From: Rhizobium tumorigenes
GTDB lineage: Bacteria > Pseudomonadota > Alphaproteobacteria > Rhizobiales > Rhizobiaceae
Length of the DNA stretch: 64,000 bases
Assembly: GCF_003240565.2 (NCBI RefSeq)
Contig: NZ_CP117257.1
Location: forward strand, 310,001-374,000
Reading direction: 5' to 3'
The first letter of the stretch is position 1, and each line of letters opens with the position of its first letter. The position numbers and the translations under genes are program-made. Shown in pieces: positions 1 to 9,269 of the stretch. The notes beneath the pieces were generated by a model, which was given only the letters and a program-made list of their open reading frames with translations, did no database searches and was not told the origin of the DNA.

Positions 1-151
1 ATAGCCAAGTCGGAGTTGAATCCCGCCGCACTCGCCGCGAGAAGGTCTGTGATGAGTACCGCGCAAGCTTGCCGTGCGGAGTGTGGAAGGCTACCAGCCG
101 GATGGGTAGCCGCGAAATTCGCAAGTTCCTGAATAGCGTGCATGACTGGCA

Positions 152-1942
152 TCACCTAGAGCTGAGCGATGGCGCGGGGCGGCGAATGAAATGGCCGGCG
201 CTCTTAATATTCCAGAGCGCTGGTTCCGGCACGAAACCGATGGGCTTCATCGGGCTGATTGGTGGTGGCGCCTGTCGCCTTGCCGCCGGTCGAACCAGCC
301 GTTGACCCGGATGGGTAATCGGAATGGCGGAAAGCAAGCGCTGGGTATAGTCATGACCAGGGCGCCCGATTACGTCATCCCTGCTGCCGATCTCAACCAG
401 TTCACCAAAGTACATAACGGCAACCCGATCACAGATTTTCTCGACGGCCGCCATGTCGTGGCTGATGAACAGATACGAAATATCGAATTCCTTTTGTAGG
501 CTCATCATCAGTTCGATAATCTGGGCCTTTACTGCAACGTCCAGAGCAGAAACGGCTTCGTCGGCTATAATGAGCTTCGGCGCCATTGCCAAAGCACGCG
601 CGATGCAGATGCGCTGGCGTTGGCCGCCGGAGAATTCATGGGGCAGGCTATTGGCGCGGTTGGTGGGGATCCCGACCTTGTCGAGCAGCCACTCCATTTT
701 CTCGGTCAGTGCTTTGCCGGATGCAATCCCGTGTACTTTCATTGGCTCGATGATCGCTGAGCCGATAGTCTGGCGACTATCGAGCGACCCAAATGGATCC
801 TGGAAGATCATCTGAACATCACGGCGCATCCGCGCCAGACTTTTATGATCGGAGTAGTCAATCAAATTACCATCGACCGTGATCGTGCCGCCATGCCGCG
901 ATACGAGATCGATGATGGCCTTGCCAATCGTTGACTTACCGGAGCCCGACTCCCCGACAAGGCCGAGCGTCTCCCCCTTACCGATCGCGAATGAGACACC
1001 TTCCACAGCATGGACATGGCCCAGTCTGCGGCCGAACAACCCGCCGGTATGAACAAATCTAACCGAGAGATCACGCACCTCAAGAAGGGGCTTGTCACCT
1101 TTGCAGTTGAGCGGAAGGACGTCGAGTTCTGACGCTGCCGCATTTTCGATATCGATTTTACCGGCAATCGAGGGTGCTGCTTCGATCAGGATCCGGGTAT
1201 AATCGCTTTCCGGCTCGCTGAAGATTTTGTTGACCGAACCTGCTTCGATCTGCTGACCGCTTCGCATTACCAGGACATGATCGGCGACCTCGGCGACAAC
1301 ACCCATATCATGCGTGATGAACAAGACGGCTGTCTTCGTGTCCTGCTGTAGATCTTTGAGAAGTCGAAGGATCTGCGCCTGAACGGTAACGTCAAGTGCG
1401 GTGGTCGGCTCGTCGGCTATGATCAGTGCGGGGTTGCAAGCGAGAGCCATGGCTATCACAACGCGCTGACGCATGCCGCCCGAGAACATGTGCGGGTAGT
1501 TGTCGATCCGCCGTTCCGGGTCGGGGATACCGACTTTCTTAAGCATTTCGAGAACCGCGTCGCGAAGAGCCCGGCCCTTCAATCCTCGGTGAATCCGGAT
1601 GGCTTCGGCGATCTGATCTCCGACGCGCTGAACGGGATTGAGTGACGTCATCGGCTCCTGGAAGATCATGCTGATCTTGCCACCCCTGATCTGGCGCATC
1701 TCTGCTTCAGGCAGGTCGAGCAATTCTTTGCCATTAAGGCGGATCGACCCGCTCCCCTTGGCGGATCCTTCGGGGAGAAGGCCCATAATCGCCAGTGAGG
1801 TGACGCTCTTTCCCGATCCGGATTCACCGACGACCGCCAAGGTTGAGCCTGCGGCAATAACGAAGCTGAGATCGTGGACGATCGGCTTGCTGCCGAATGA
1901 GATCTTGAGATTTTTGACTGAAAGTACAGCGTGCTCGGACAT
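152..1942 (-). CDS. Oligopeptide/dipeptide ABC transporter, fused double ATPase (DppD-DppF type)
   Basis: This 596-residue protein energises an oligopeptide-type importer at the inner face of the membrane. Two complete ABC ATPase domains are joined in one chain. Each has a Walker A GESGSGKS (near residues 40 and 330), a signature (FSGGMRQR, then FSGGQRQR) and a Walker B (IIADEPTTALD, then IIADEAVSALD). In many bacteria these are two proteins, DppD and DppF; the fusion is common in rhizobia. The ATG overlaps the stop of the upstream permease gene by one base (TGATG), so it is the last gene of a permease-permease-ATPase operon on the minus strand. The substrate cannot be read from the ATPase. 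The solute-binding protein is most likely the one at 10161-11729. Confidence 0.93.
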   Translation of the reverse strand: MSEHAVLSVKNLKISFGSKPIVHDLSFVIAAGSTLAVVGESGSGKSVTSLAIMGLLPEGSAKGSGSIRLNGKELLDLPEAEMRQIRGGKISMIFQEPMTSLNPVQRVGDQIAEAIRIHRGLKGRALRDAVLEMLKKVGIPDPERRIDNYPHMFSGGMRQRVVIAMALACNPALIIADEPTTALDVTVQAQILRLLKDLQQDTKTAVLFITHDMGVVAEVADHVLVMRSGQQIEAGSVNKIFSEPESDYTRILIEAAPSIAGKIDIENAAASELDVLPLNCKGDKPLLEVRDLSVRFVHTGGLFGRRLGHVHAVEGVSFAIGKGETLGLVGESGSGKSTIGKAIIDLVSRHGGTITVDGNLIDYSDHKSLARMRRDVQMIFQDPFGSLDSRQTIGSAIIEPMKVHGIASGKALTEKMEWLLDKVGIPTNRANSLPHEFSGGQRQRICIARALAMAPKLIIADEAVSALDVAVKAQIIELMMSLQKEFDISYLFISHDMAAVEKICDRVAVMYFGELVEIGSRDDVIGRPGHDYTQRLLSAIPITHPGQRLVRPAARRQAPPPISPMKPIGFVPEPALWNIKSAGHFIRRPAPSLSSR

Positions 1943-2823
1943 CAGGAAGCATCCTTCAAACGAGGATCGATAATATCGCGAAGACCATCGCCCATGAGGT
2001 TAAAAGCCAGGACGAGGAGAAGGATGCCAAGGCTAGGAAACAGAGCAAGGTGCGGCGAGCTGAGAATGTTTTCAAAGCCGTCGCGAACCATTCCACCCCA
2101 TGTCGGAGCCGGCGGAGCTATTCCAAGACCGACAAAGGCCAAGGAGGCTTCCGTTCTAACCGCGCTTGCCATCCAGAGTGACGCCATAACCATGATTTCG
2201 GGAAGAATGGCTGGCAAGATATGCCGATAGAGGGTTCGGTTTGAAGAAAAGCCCATCGCGCGGCAGGCTTGCACATATTCTCGGTCGCGTTGGGTAATCA
2301 CGGCAGCGCGGGTGACCCGGGCAAAGGCCGGGATAGAGGTAAAAGCAATCGCGGCAACGATATTGGTCGTCGTCGCTCCCATCAGGGCAACGAGTGCGAT
2401 GCCCAAAATGAGCGAAGGGAAAGCTAAAACGACGTCCATGATCTGCATCAAGACGATGTCGAGACGGCCGCCCCTGAAACCTGCAATCATTCCGATGAAC
2501 GTACCAATGGCCATGGCAACCACAACGGCCAAGAAGCCGATGATCAGTGAGTAGCGCGCTCCATAGAGCATGCGGGTCCAGATGTCTCGGCCGAATTGGT
2601 CAGTACCAAAGATGTGGGCAGTACTCGGCGAAGCGAGCTGGTCCACGATGTTCTGTTTGGCTGGCGGATAAGGAGACAGCTGGGGAGCGAATATCGCACC
2701 TACAACGAGGAGTACGATGATGAGCAAACCTGCCCACGTGGAGAAATTGATCCGGCGAATGACGGCCTGGCTCTTTTCAAGCCGGCTCTCGGAGCGCTTT
2801 AGCGTTACTTCGGAGCTTGTCAT
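1942..2823 (-). CDS. Oligopeptide ABC transporter permease, DppC type
   Basis: A 293-residue inner-membrane permease of the DppC/OppC family. It has an N-terminal membrane segment followed by a short periplasmic stretch with the family motif HIFGTDQFGRDIWTR, then a multi-span BPD_transp_1 domain. The ATPase-contacting EAA loop is around residues 185-210 (REYVQACRAMGFS). Its start overlaps the stop of the DppB-type gene by four bases (ATGA) and its stop overlaps the ATPase start by one base, so the three genes should be translated as one coupled unit. Confidence 0.92.
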   Translation of the reverse strand: MTSSEVTLKRSESRLEKSQAVIRRINFSTWAGLLIIVLLVVGAIFAPQLSPYPPAKQNIVDQLASPSTAHIFGTDQFGRDIWTRMLYGARYSLIIGFLAVVVAMAIGTFIGMIAGFRGGRLDIVLMQIMDVVLAFPSLILGIALVALMGATTTNIVAAIAFTSIPAFARVTRAAVITQRDREYVQACRAMGFSSNRTLYRHILPAILPEIMVMASLWMASAVRTEASLAFVGLGIAPPAPTWGGMVRDGFENILSSPHLALFPSLGILLLVLAFNLMGDGLRDIIDPRLKDAS

Positions 2824-3761
2824 TTGTATTGAACCCTAGGATCGAGGAAGCCATACGCAAGGTCGGTCGCGAGGTTCACGACAACCACGATGAAGGTATA
2901 GACAACGATCATCCCCTGCAGCAGCGTATAGTCGCGCTGGCTCAAAGCCGTCAGGATGAGTTTTCCAAGACCTGGCCGGGAGAAGACGATTTCGGTCAGA
3001 ACCGAGTTACCGATCAGAATGCCGAGATAAAGGCCGACAATTGTTGTGATCGGAACAAGGCAGTTACCGAGACCATGGCGCCATATGACGGCGCTGTGGT
3101 GCACCCCCTTGGCTCGGGCAGTTCTCACGAAGTCCTGACTCAATACTTCCAGCATCGCCGAGCGCGTAACGCGGGTGACGTAGGCCATCATGATCAAAGC
3201 AAGAGAGACGGCAGGCAGCACCATCTGCCAGAGACGGTCGCCGATTCCTTCTCCCGTCCCTGCACTGATGACAGGGAACCACCGAAGTTTAATTGAAAAT
3301 GCGATCAGCAGAACGATGGCCGATACGAACCCAGGAAGTGACAGGCCAAGCAGCGAAACAAAGCGGAGAATGTAATCCACGGCTCTGTTGCGATATACGG
3401 CTGCCCATACGCCTGCGGGAACACCGAAGACGACGCCAAGCAGCAATCCAGCAAATGTCAGCTCCAGTGTATACGGCAAGACCGACATAACCTCTTCAGT
3501 CACGGGGCGTCCTGAGACCATCGATGTGCCAAGGTCACCCTTGAGCGCATTGAGCAGGAAATGGCCGTACTGAACGAGTACCGGTTGATCGAGCCCAAGT
3601 CGCGTGCGCATCGCGTCGATGCTCTCGGGACTGGCCTGATCGCCGAGGATCATCTGGACCGGATCGCCGGGCAGCACTCGGACCATGAGAAAGACGAGCG
3701 TCAAAACGCTAATCAACGTGATAACGGCAAAGCAAATTCGCTTTGCTAGATATAATAACAT
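2820..3761 (-). CDS. Oligopeptide ABC transporter permease, DppB type
   Basis: A 313-residue permease of the DppB/OppB family. It opens with the typical N-terminal membrane helix and the family motif RVLPGDPV, then a five- to six-span BPD_transp_1 domain with an EAA-type loop (DFVRTARAKGVHHSAVIWRH). It is the first gene of the permease-permease-ATPase operon. The operon carries no solute-binding protein of its own. It lies 229 bases downstream of an IclR regulator gene in the same direction, and the gap is AT-rich and contains the 14-base element listed at 3919-3932. Confidence 0.92.
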   Translation of the reverse strand: MLLYLAKRICFAVITLISVLTLVFLMVRVLPGDPVQMILGDQASPESIDAMRTRLGLDQPVLVQYGHFLLNALKGDLGTSMVSGRPVTEEVMSVLPYTLELTFAGLLLGVVFGVPAGVWAAVYRNRAVDYILRFVSLLGLSLPGFVSAIVLLIAFSIKLRWFPVISAGTGEGIGDRLWQMVLPAVSLALIMMAYVTRVTRSAMLEVLSQDFVRTARAKGVHHSAVIWRHGLGNCLVPITTIVGLYLGILIGNSVLTEIVFSRPGLGKLILTALSQRDYTLLQGMIVVYTFIVVVVNLATDLAYGFLDPRVQYK

Positions 3762-3918
3762 TTAGACCTGCTCCCCTGACACGCTTTAGGCAATTGGCCT
3801 ATGCGAGTTCTGATACGCATCTAGCTATAGCTACTGCGAGCAAGACCAGAATTAACGAGATTCAATTCGCTGTCAACAAATTCTCTTATTTAATATTTTT
3901 TGATCATAATAATTACGA

Positions 3919-3932
3919 TATTTAGAATTTAT
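3919..3932 (-). promoter_or_regulatory. 14-base AT-rich element upstream of the permease operon (candidate operator)
   Basis: The sequence TATTTAGAATTTAT (plus strand) lies about 160 bases before the DppB-type start. The identical 14-mer, in the same orientation relative to its gene, occurs at 12010-12023 upstream of the separately encoded solute-binding protein. Sharing between two units of one transporter suggests a common regulator such as the neighbouring IclR proteins. That link is inference. Confidence 0.4.
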
Positions 3933-3990
3933 GGTTGAGGAGTTGTCTCTAATCAATAACATGAGGGGAGCGCGGTGCGGGACCTGAGTC

Positions 3991-4758
3991 TCAACTTCGA
4001 ACGATCTTCTCGATGCTGTCCACCTCGGCTTTCAACAATTCGATGATGTGGGCCCTGCGCGAGGCGGTCAGGAGGTCGGTTGGCAGGTTCACACTCAATG
4101 CTGTTGTGGAAAGGCCGTTGAAGTTTCTTACAGGAATGGAAAGAGCGGAGAGACCGGCAATCAGAGTTGACTGAGTCTCGGCGTAACCACGCTCTTTTGC
4201 CTCAGACACTGTGGCCGCGATCAAGGCTCGCGTGAGGTCGTAACGCTCGTAGGAAGGTTCGTTCGCGCATGTGAGCGCTTCAACGTTGCTTTGCTCCAGT
4301 ATGGACATGATTGCGATAGAGGCCGCGCCCACCCCCATGGGCACCATGCTCCCGACGTTATCTGTAAGTGTGGGGAAATTCTGGCCGGCCCACACGCGAT
4401 CAACCACGATGACATGATGATCGTTGCGGCACATCAGGAAGACGGTAGCACCCACCTCCTCGCTGATGCGAACCAGCGCAGGTCGGGCAATAGACCGAAT
4501 GCCTGCGGCGTCTGCAGCTTTGACGCCGAGCGCAAAGAGTTCAATGCCGAGTCTGAGACTCATCTTATGATCGAGCCGCTCGAGCCATCCGTTTTTCTCG
4601 AATGCTCTCGCGAGGCGGTAGATCGTCGGCACGCTCATGTTCAAGGCGGCCGCGATGTCTTTCACCTTGGCGCCGTCTGACCCTGCCGCTGAAATGAACT
4701 TCAGCAATGCGATCGACTTGCCGATAACCTGTGCGCCCTCGACGCTTTTCTCACTCAC
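3991..4758 (-). CDS. IclR-family transcriptional regulator 1
   Basis: A 255-residue DNA-binding regulator. The N-terminal winged helix-turn-helix spans roughly residues 15-75 (VKDIAAALNMSVPTIYRLA) and is followed by an IclR effector-binding domain with the family features VPMGVGAAS and SIPVRN. IclR proteins usually bind a small catabolite and control nearby transport or catabolic genes. The gene sits between the downstream permease operon (same strand) and the divergent MmgE/PrpD gene, so both are plausible targets. A perfect 10-base inverted repeat lies just upstream of its start. Confidence 0.9.
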   Translation of the reverse strand: MSEKSVEGAQVIGKSIALLKFISAAGSDGAKVKDIAAALNMSVPTIYRLARAFEKNGWLERLDHKMSLRLGIELFALGVKAADAAGIRSIARPALVRISEEVGATVFLMCRNDHHVIVVDRVWAGQNFPTLTDNVGSMVPMGVGAASIAIMSILEQSNVEALTCANEPSYERYDLTRALIAATVSEAKERGYAETQSTLIAGLSALSIPVRNFNGLSTTALSVNLPTDLLTASRRAHIIELLKAEVDSIEKIVRS

Positions 4759-4794
4759 AAATCATCTCCCCAGCCCTAAACTCGCCAAATTATC

Positions 4795-4832
4795 ACAATA
4801 TGATACGCTTTTTATTTTCTAAATCATATTGT
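4795..4832. promoter_or_regulatory. Inverted repeat in the IclR1 / MmgE-PrpD divergent region
   Basis: ACAATATGAT (4795-4804) and ATCATATTGT (4823-4832) form a perfect 10-base inverted repeat separated by 18 AT-rich bases. It starts 37 bases upstream of the IclR1 start codon. Position and symmetry suit a dimer or tetramer operator for autoregulation. The whole gap to the divergent gene (4759-5246) holds no convincing small gene. Confidence 0.45.
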
Positions 4833-5246
4833 AATTATATTTTTCAATGATAGCTTCACTTTCAAGAAAGAAAACTAATCTCTGTCCCAGGGGACGAACT
4901 GTTCGACACAGCTTCCGGCGATGATTCGTTGCGAGATGATCAAGCTCCGTGGGCAGTTCACAGAGTGCCTTTGGAGAGTATTCGACAGTCAGTTCCAGGA
5001 TCGAGCAGACCAACCTCAAGTCGCTGCACCGTCAATTCTCTTTATTAACCTCAGCATTCCTTGTGTTCCTGCTCGAACGCGTCATGGGGCTCGCTAGCGC
5101 ACCAGATTGTGCCTGTCGAAGGTATACAAATAAAGGATCCGCGGTGCTCGAGTGTTCCTCACCTCGCACAGACTAAGAAGCCTCCGGAAAATGGCTCGAA
5201 CACCTCTTATGGTCAGTGCTTTAAAACAAACGGTGTCCTCAATATT

Positions 5247-6602
5247 ATGCATGCAATCGAACGACTTGCCACCTTTGCCGCCACCCATTCTGCCGGTAGC
5301 CTCCCGCAAGCGACCAAAGATATTTGCTCAATCCTGATCACGGATCTTCTTGCCGCGACGGCCGCAGGCCTGCACTCGGACCTTGCAGTCGCTGCGCGCC
5401 GTGCTGCCATTGCGAGCTACGGAAAAGGCCGGTCTACGGTTTGGATGACTGATCACTCTCTTTCGATCGGTGGCGCGGCAATGGCGAATGCGGCGGCCGC
5501 GAGCGCCCTCGACATTGACGACGGCCATCGGGGCGCCGCTGGCCATCCAGGTGCAGGCATCATCCCGGCAGCCATCGCGGTCGGTCAGGCAATCGGGTCG
5601 TCCGACGAAGACATCTTTGAAGCGATCGCGATCGGTTACGATGTAGCCCTGCGTGTTGCGACCGCCCGCCCAACGGAGACCATCGACAGCTATGCGAGCG
5701 GCCGCTGGGTTAACTTTGGCGTCGCTGCAGCCGCAGGTAGGCTTTTGAAGCTCTCGCCTTTCCAGATGGCGAACGCAATCGGCATCGCAGGCGCGGAAGG
5801 TCCGATCGGATACAAGAAGGGTACTTCGCGCTATCAGGGGAGCACCGTCAAGGAACTCATTCCGCCAGCGGTCGTCGCTGGATTGACCGCAGCGTTCCGT
5901 GCCCAGGCTGGGGCAACAGGGCCTCTCGATCTGCTCGACAACGAGACGCTCTATACCCGTTCTGTTTTGACGGGCGAACTCGGCGGACATTGGTGGATTG
6001 GTGACTGCTATCTGAAGCCGTACGCCTGCTGCCGTTACATGCATGGTGCTGTCGACGCGATCCTCAAAATGCGCCGGCCAGAAGCACCGATCAAGAGTCT
6101 TCGGATTGAGACCTTCCAGCGCGGAACCGAGCTCTCAAACGAACGCGAGCCACGTTCCCTCGAGGGCGCGCAATACAGCTATTATTTCAGCTGCGCCCTG
6201 GCGGCGTTACGGGGACGTCAGGCTCTTCAGCCAATGGACCCTGCGAGCCTGCGGGACCCGGAAATTCTCGAACTGTCCTCTCGCATCGACATGGTCGCAC
6301 ACACGGATTTCGATGACAGCTTTCCAAAAGGCACACCGTCCCGGGTCATCATTGACCAGGGCATCGGGCCGGAGAGCCACACGGTATTCTTTCCGCTCGG
6401 CGATGTCGCGAATCCGATGAACGCCGAACAGGTCATGGAGAAGTTCCGCTTGATCGGTGCGGCAAGCCTCACCGAAGACGGGCAGAACACCATTCTCGCC
6501 GCGATCTCAACGCTGACGATAGATGGTTTCGCCCCATTGCTTTCCGCCCTTGCGGACCGAGTCGGCCAGATCTCAAGCCCAGCAGTAGTTGAGGTCGCCT
6601 AA
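5247..6602 (+). CDS. MmgE/PrpD family protein
   Basis: A 451-residue member of the MmgE/PrpD family, the fold that includes 2-methylcitrate dehydratase and related lyases and isomerases. The N-terminal helical domain carries the family region DLLAATAAGLHSD and SALDIDDGHRGAAGHPGAG, and a C-terminal domain carries YLKPYACCRYMHGA. The ATG at 5247 is chosen because homology begins there (MHAIERLATF); reading upstream gives unrelated sequence. Next to amidohydrolase and amine-oxidase genes it more likely acts on an unsaturated or hydroxylated acid from the same catabolic route than on methylcitrate. Exact substrate unknown. Confidence 0.85.
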   Translation: MHAIERLATFAATHSAGSLPQATKDICSILITDLLAATAAGLHSDLAVAARRAAIASYGKGRSTVWMTDHSLSIGGAAMANAAAASALDIDDGHRGAAGHPGAGIIPAAIAVGQAIGSSDEDIFEAIAIGYDVALRVATARPTETIDSYASGRWVNFGVAAAAGRLLKLSPFQMANAIGIAGAEGPIGYKKGTSRYQGSTVKELIPPAVVAGLTAAFRAQAGATGPLDLLDNETLYTRSVLTGELGGHWWIGDCYLKPYACCRYMHGAVDAILKMRRPEAPIKSLRIETFQRGTELSNEREPRSLEGAQYSYYFSCALAALRGRQALQPMDPASLRDPEILELSSRIDMVAHTDFDDSFPKGTPSRVIIDQGIGPESHTVFFPLGDVANPMNAEQVMEKFRLIGAASLTEDGQNTILAAISTLTIDGFAPLLSALADRVGQISSPAVVEVA

Positions 6603-6714
6603 AGTCCGAAGCCATCTGAAAACTGAGGCAGAGCAAGCGCGGGACAGGGCAAAAATTCGCATCGCGTTTCGCCCTGAACGAATATCGGCTCACGCCACAC
6701 CGGAGACTTTTGAA

Positions 6715-7572
6715 ATGCTTATGAATGTCAAATCTGGGGTCTACACGCGTATCGACCCAACTGCGGCTGCCGCACCTGTCCTGTTCGAGACGCCGAGAAG
6801 CGGCGGAAAGTATCCTCACGATTTTCGCACGATTGCTCTCCTGAAGGATCTGCAACGTTCGATCTCGATGTACGTCGAAGAATGCTACCTGGATGTCGTC
6901 GACAGCGGCGCCACCTGGCTCTTCGCGGAATTCCCAAACATCTACATCGATCTCAACAGGAATGAACTCGATATCGACCCGAGTCAGCTGACCGGCAAAT
7001 GGCCTGTGGCTCTTCAGCCAGGCCCTAAGACGAAGACGGGAATTGGTCTCATCCCCACGGTCTGCGCTGGAACAAAGCCTGTCTACGATGCGCCTCTCTC
7101 GGTCACCGAGGTCGCAAACCGTATCGACAACTACTACTGGCCCTACCACAACGAGGTGACCCGCCTTCTGAAGAAGTTTAAAGCCGAGCACGGTGGCGCT
7201 TATCATCTGAGCTGCCATTCGATGCCTGCCTTGCCCTCGCCGAGCGCTCCGGACGCAGGCCAGCACCGATCGGACTTCGATCTGGGAGATCGCAACGGCC
7301 AGACCAGCGGCAAGGATCTTCTTGAACTCGCAACCGAAGTCTTACGGGGCTTCGGGTATCGGGTGACGCATAACGCGCATTTCATCGGAGCAGAAGCTGT
7401 CCGCAAGCACGGCAACCCAGCCGAAAACATTCATAGCCTGCAGATCGAGATGAACCGCAGTCTCTACATGAACGAAGCAACATCTTTGCGCAGCGAAAAT
7501 CTGCCCGAGGTCGGACAACATCTCAAGACGCTGGCTGCACGTATCGCCGACCACGCGCGCGCGAAGGGTTGA
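6715..7572 (+). CDS. N-formylglutamate amidohydrolase family protein
   Basis: About 285 residues, cytoplasmic. The order of motifs matches the N-formylglutamate amidohydrolase (HutG-type) family: a nucleotide-like N-terminal motif with PRSGGKYPHDF, the IYIDLNRNELDID region, GIGLIPTVCAG, LSCHSMP with a likely metal-binding Cys-His, LGDRNGQ, and the C-terminal SLQIEMNRSLYM. Family members hydrolyse N-formyl or related N-acyl amino acids using a divalent metal. No other histidine-degradation gene is near, so the true substrate may be another amide. ATG at 6715 (or 6721) fits the domain start. The next gene follows after four bases, so they are probably co-transcribed. Confidence 0.82.
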   Translation: MLMNVKSGVYTRIDPTAAAAPVLFETPRSGGKYPHDFRTIALLKDLQRSISMYVEECYLDVVDSGATWLFAEFPNIYIDLNRNELDIDPSQLTGKWPVALQPGPKTKTGIGLIPTVCAGTKPVYDAPLSVTEVANRIDNYYWPYHNEVTRLLKKFKAEHGGAYHLSCHSMPALPSPSAPDAGQHRSDFDLGDRNGQTSGKDLLELATEVLRGFGYRVTHNAHFIGAEAVRKHGNPAENIHSLQIEMNRSLYMNEATSLRSENLPEVGQHLKTLAARIADHARAKG

Positions 7573-7576
7573 TCTA

Positions 7577-8926
7577 ATGGTCGATCTATCACGCGATATC
7601 CCATTCAAACTCGTACGGGTGGACAGCAATGACAGGCTGCCGGAGCAAGCCGATGTCGTCGTGATCGGCGGCGGCATCGCCGGCATTTCGGCGGCATATT
7701 ATATTGCCAGGAAGGGACACAGCGTCGCCGTCGTCGAAAAGGGCGTTGTTGCGGCCGAACAATCCAGCAGAAACTGGGGTTGGGTACGGCAGCAGAACCG
7801 CGACGAGCGCGAACTACCCTTGGCAAAGTGGTCGCTCGCGGCATGGCAGGAATTGTCAGACGAAATCGGTCCGGACCTAAGCTTCGTCCGCAAGGGACTG
7901 ATGTATGTCACAAGCAGCGAGAAGGAGCTCACCGCCTGGGAAAAATGGGTGAAGATGGCGGGCGGCTATGGGGTTCCAAGCGGCATGGTATCAAGTGCTG
8001 GAATCAAGGCTGCGGCTACCGGCTCCACTACGCAATGGATCGGCGGCGTTCATTCTCCGACCGACGGATTTGCCGAACCGACAATGGCGTGCTCGGCCAT
8101 CGCGAAGGCGGCCCAGGGGCATGGAGCAACGATCCACCAGAATTGCGCCGCCAGAGGCATCGAAACCCAGGCAGGCCAGATACACAGCGTCGTAACCGAA
8201 AAGGGCAGCATCCGCACATCAAGGGTCTTGTGCGCCGCCGGTGCCTGGACATCAATGTTCTTCCGCTGGCATGGGATCAGCTTCCCGCAGGTCGGTGTGA
8301 GGGCCACTGCTTTCGCGACCATGCCCGGAGCGAAGGTCATCGAGGGTGGTTTTTCAACACCATCGTTCACATTCAGACCGCGCGCTGAGGGCGGATATAC
8401 CGTCTCTATCCGCGGACGAGCAAAGGTCGAATTGACGCCTCAGGCCTTCCGGTATGCCCAGCAATTCATGCCCATGTTCAAGGCACGATGGTCGACGAGC
8501 CTATCACTTGGGATCAGCCGTTTCGCGATAATCGGGCCGGAGGCCTTGGCACGGTGGACTCTAAATAGCGTTTCGCCTTTCGAGAAAATGCGGGTGCTCA
8601 ATCCAGCACCGGACGCGAAGACCGTTGAGCTGGCCATGAAGGCGTTGATGGAAAGCTTCCCAGAGCTGTCAGGGATCGGCGTTTCCCACGCTTGGGGAAG
8701 CTGGATCGACTCGACGCCGGATGCGGTCGCAACGATCGGTCCGGTTCCGCAATTGCCCGGTCTATACGTCGCGTCGGGTTTTAGCGGGCATGGATTTGGT
8801 GTTGGACCGGGTGCAGGCCGGCTCGCAGCAGATCTGATCGCCAACGACGATCCGATCGTTGATCCTACCCCATTGCGGTTCACCCGCTTCTCTGAGCATG
8901 ACGTGGGCGCTCCGGCGGCCATGTAA
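7577..8926 (+). CDS. FAD-dependent oxidoreductase, D-amino-acid oxidase (DAO/DadA) family
   Basis: A 449-residue flavoprotein. Residues near 28-60 contain the Rossmann FAD-binding motif VVVIGGGIAGISAAYY ending in an acidic VVEKG. A DAO-type substrate domain follows, and the C-terminal FAD contact reads YVASGFSGHGFGVGPGAG. Such enzymes oxidise amines or N-methyl/D-amino acids to imines. It lies four bases after the amidohydrolase gene and probably shares its transcript. In this cluster it could take an amine released by the amidohydrolase. The substrate is inferred only from context. Confidence 0.87.
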   Translation: MVDLSRDIPFKLVRVDSNDRLPEQADVVVIGGGIAGISAAYYIARKGHSVAVVEKGVVAAEQSSRNWGWVRQQNRDERELPLAKWSLAAWQELSDEIGPDLSFVRKGLMYVTSSEKELTAWEKWVKMAGGYGVPSGMVSSAGIKAAATGSTTQWIGGVHSPTDGFAEPTMACSAIAKAAQGHGATIHQNCAARGIETQAGQIHSVVTEKGSIRTSRVLCAAGAWTSMFFRWHGISFPQVGVRATAFATMPGAKVIEGGFSTPSFTFRPRAEGGYTVSIRGRAKVELTPQAFRYAQQFMPMFKARWSTSLSLGISRFAIIGPEALARWTLNSVSPFEKMRVLNPAPDAKTVELAMKALMESFPELSGIGVSHAWGSWIDSTPDAVATIGPVPQLPGLYVASGFSGHGFGVGPGAGRLAADLIANDDPIVDPTPLRFTRFSEHDVGAPAAM

Positions 8927-9269
8927 GTACACCTCCCACGCCTTCGGGCCGTGAATTCCAAGCCCATCCCATATCGTGGCGACTGCATCGCGACGCGACT
9001 CGCGTGATGCCTGCCGCGAATGAGATGGGCATTTTGCGTATTTGGATATAAATTGAACGCGCACGATCCCGGTACAGGCACTGCGATTCCTCGATCCACA
9101 TCTTATGTGCTGTTTCGTCAACCGCAATTTCGGGCAAACAGGGATCTGAACCATTCTAGCGTTTGACAGAATTGTGCGTTTGGACGAAGTATTAGAACTC
9201 GCCCGCGCAAATTCTGATAGTTGTCACGATCGAGCGAAAATCGTTCTCTTAACTGGAATCTTTTGATCG
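8927..9269. other. Intergenic stretch before IclR2
   Basis: About 340 bases with no supported gene. Frames here are short and show no recognisable homology. The AT-rich part just before 9270 presumably carries the IclR2 promoter, but no clear -35/-10 pair or repeat was picked out. Confidence 0.5.

Noticed and set aside
5328..6044. Long minus-strand frame opposite the MmgE/PrpD gene
   Set aside because: It lies wholly inside the MmgE/PrpD gene on the other strand, is very rich in Arg and Cys, and shows no known motif.
6469..7266. 265-codon minus-strand frame opposite the amidohydrolase gene
   Set aside because: Antisense overlap with a well supported gene and no recognisable domain.
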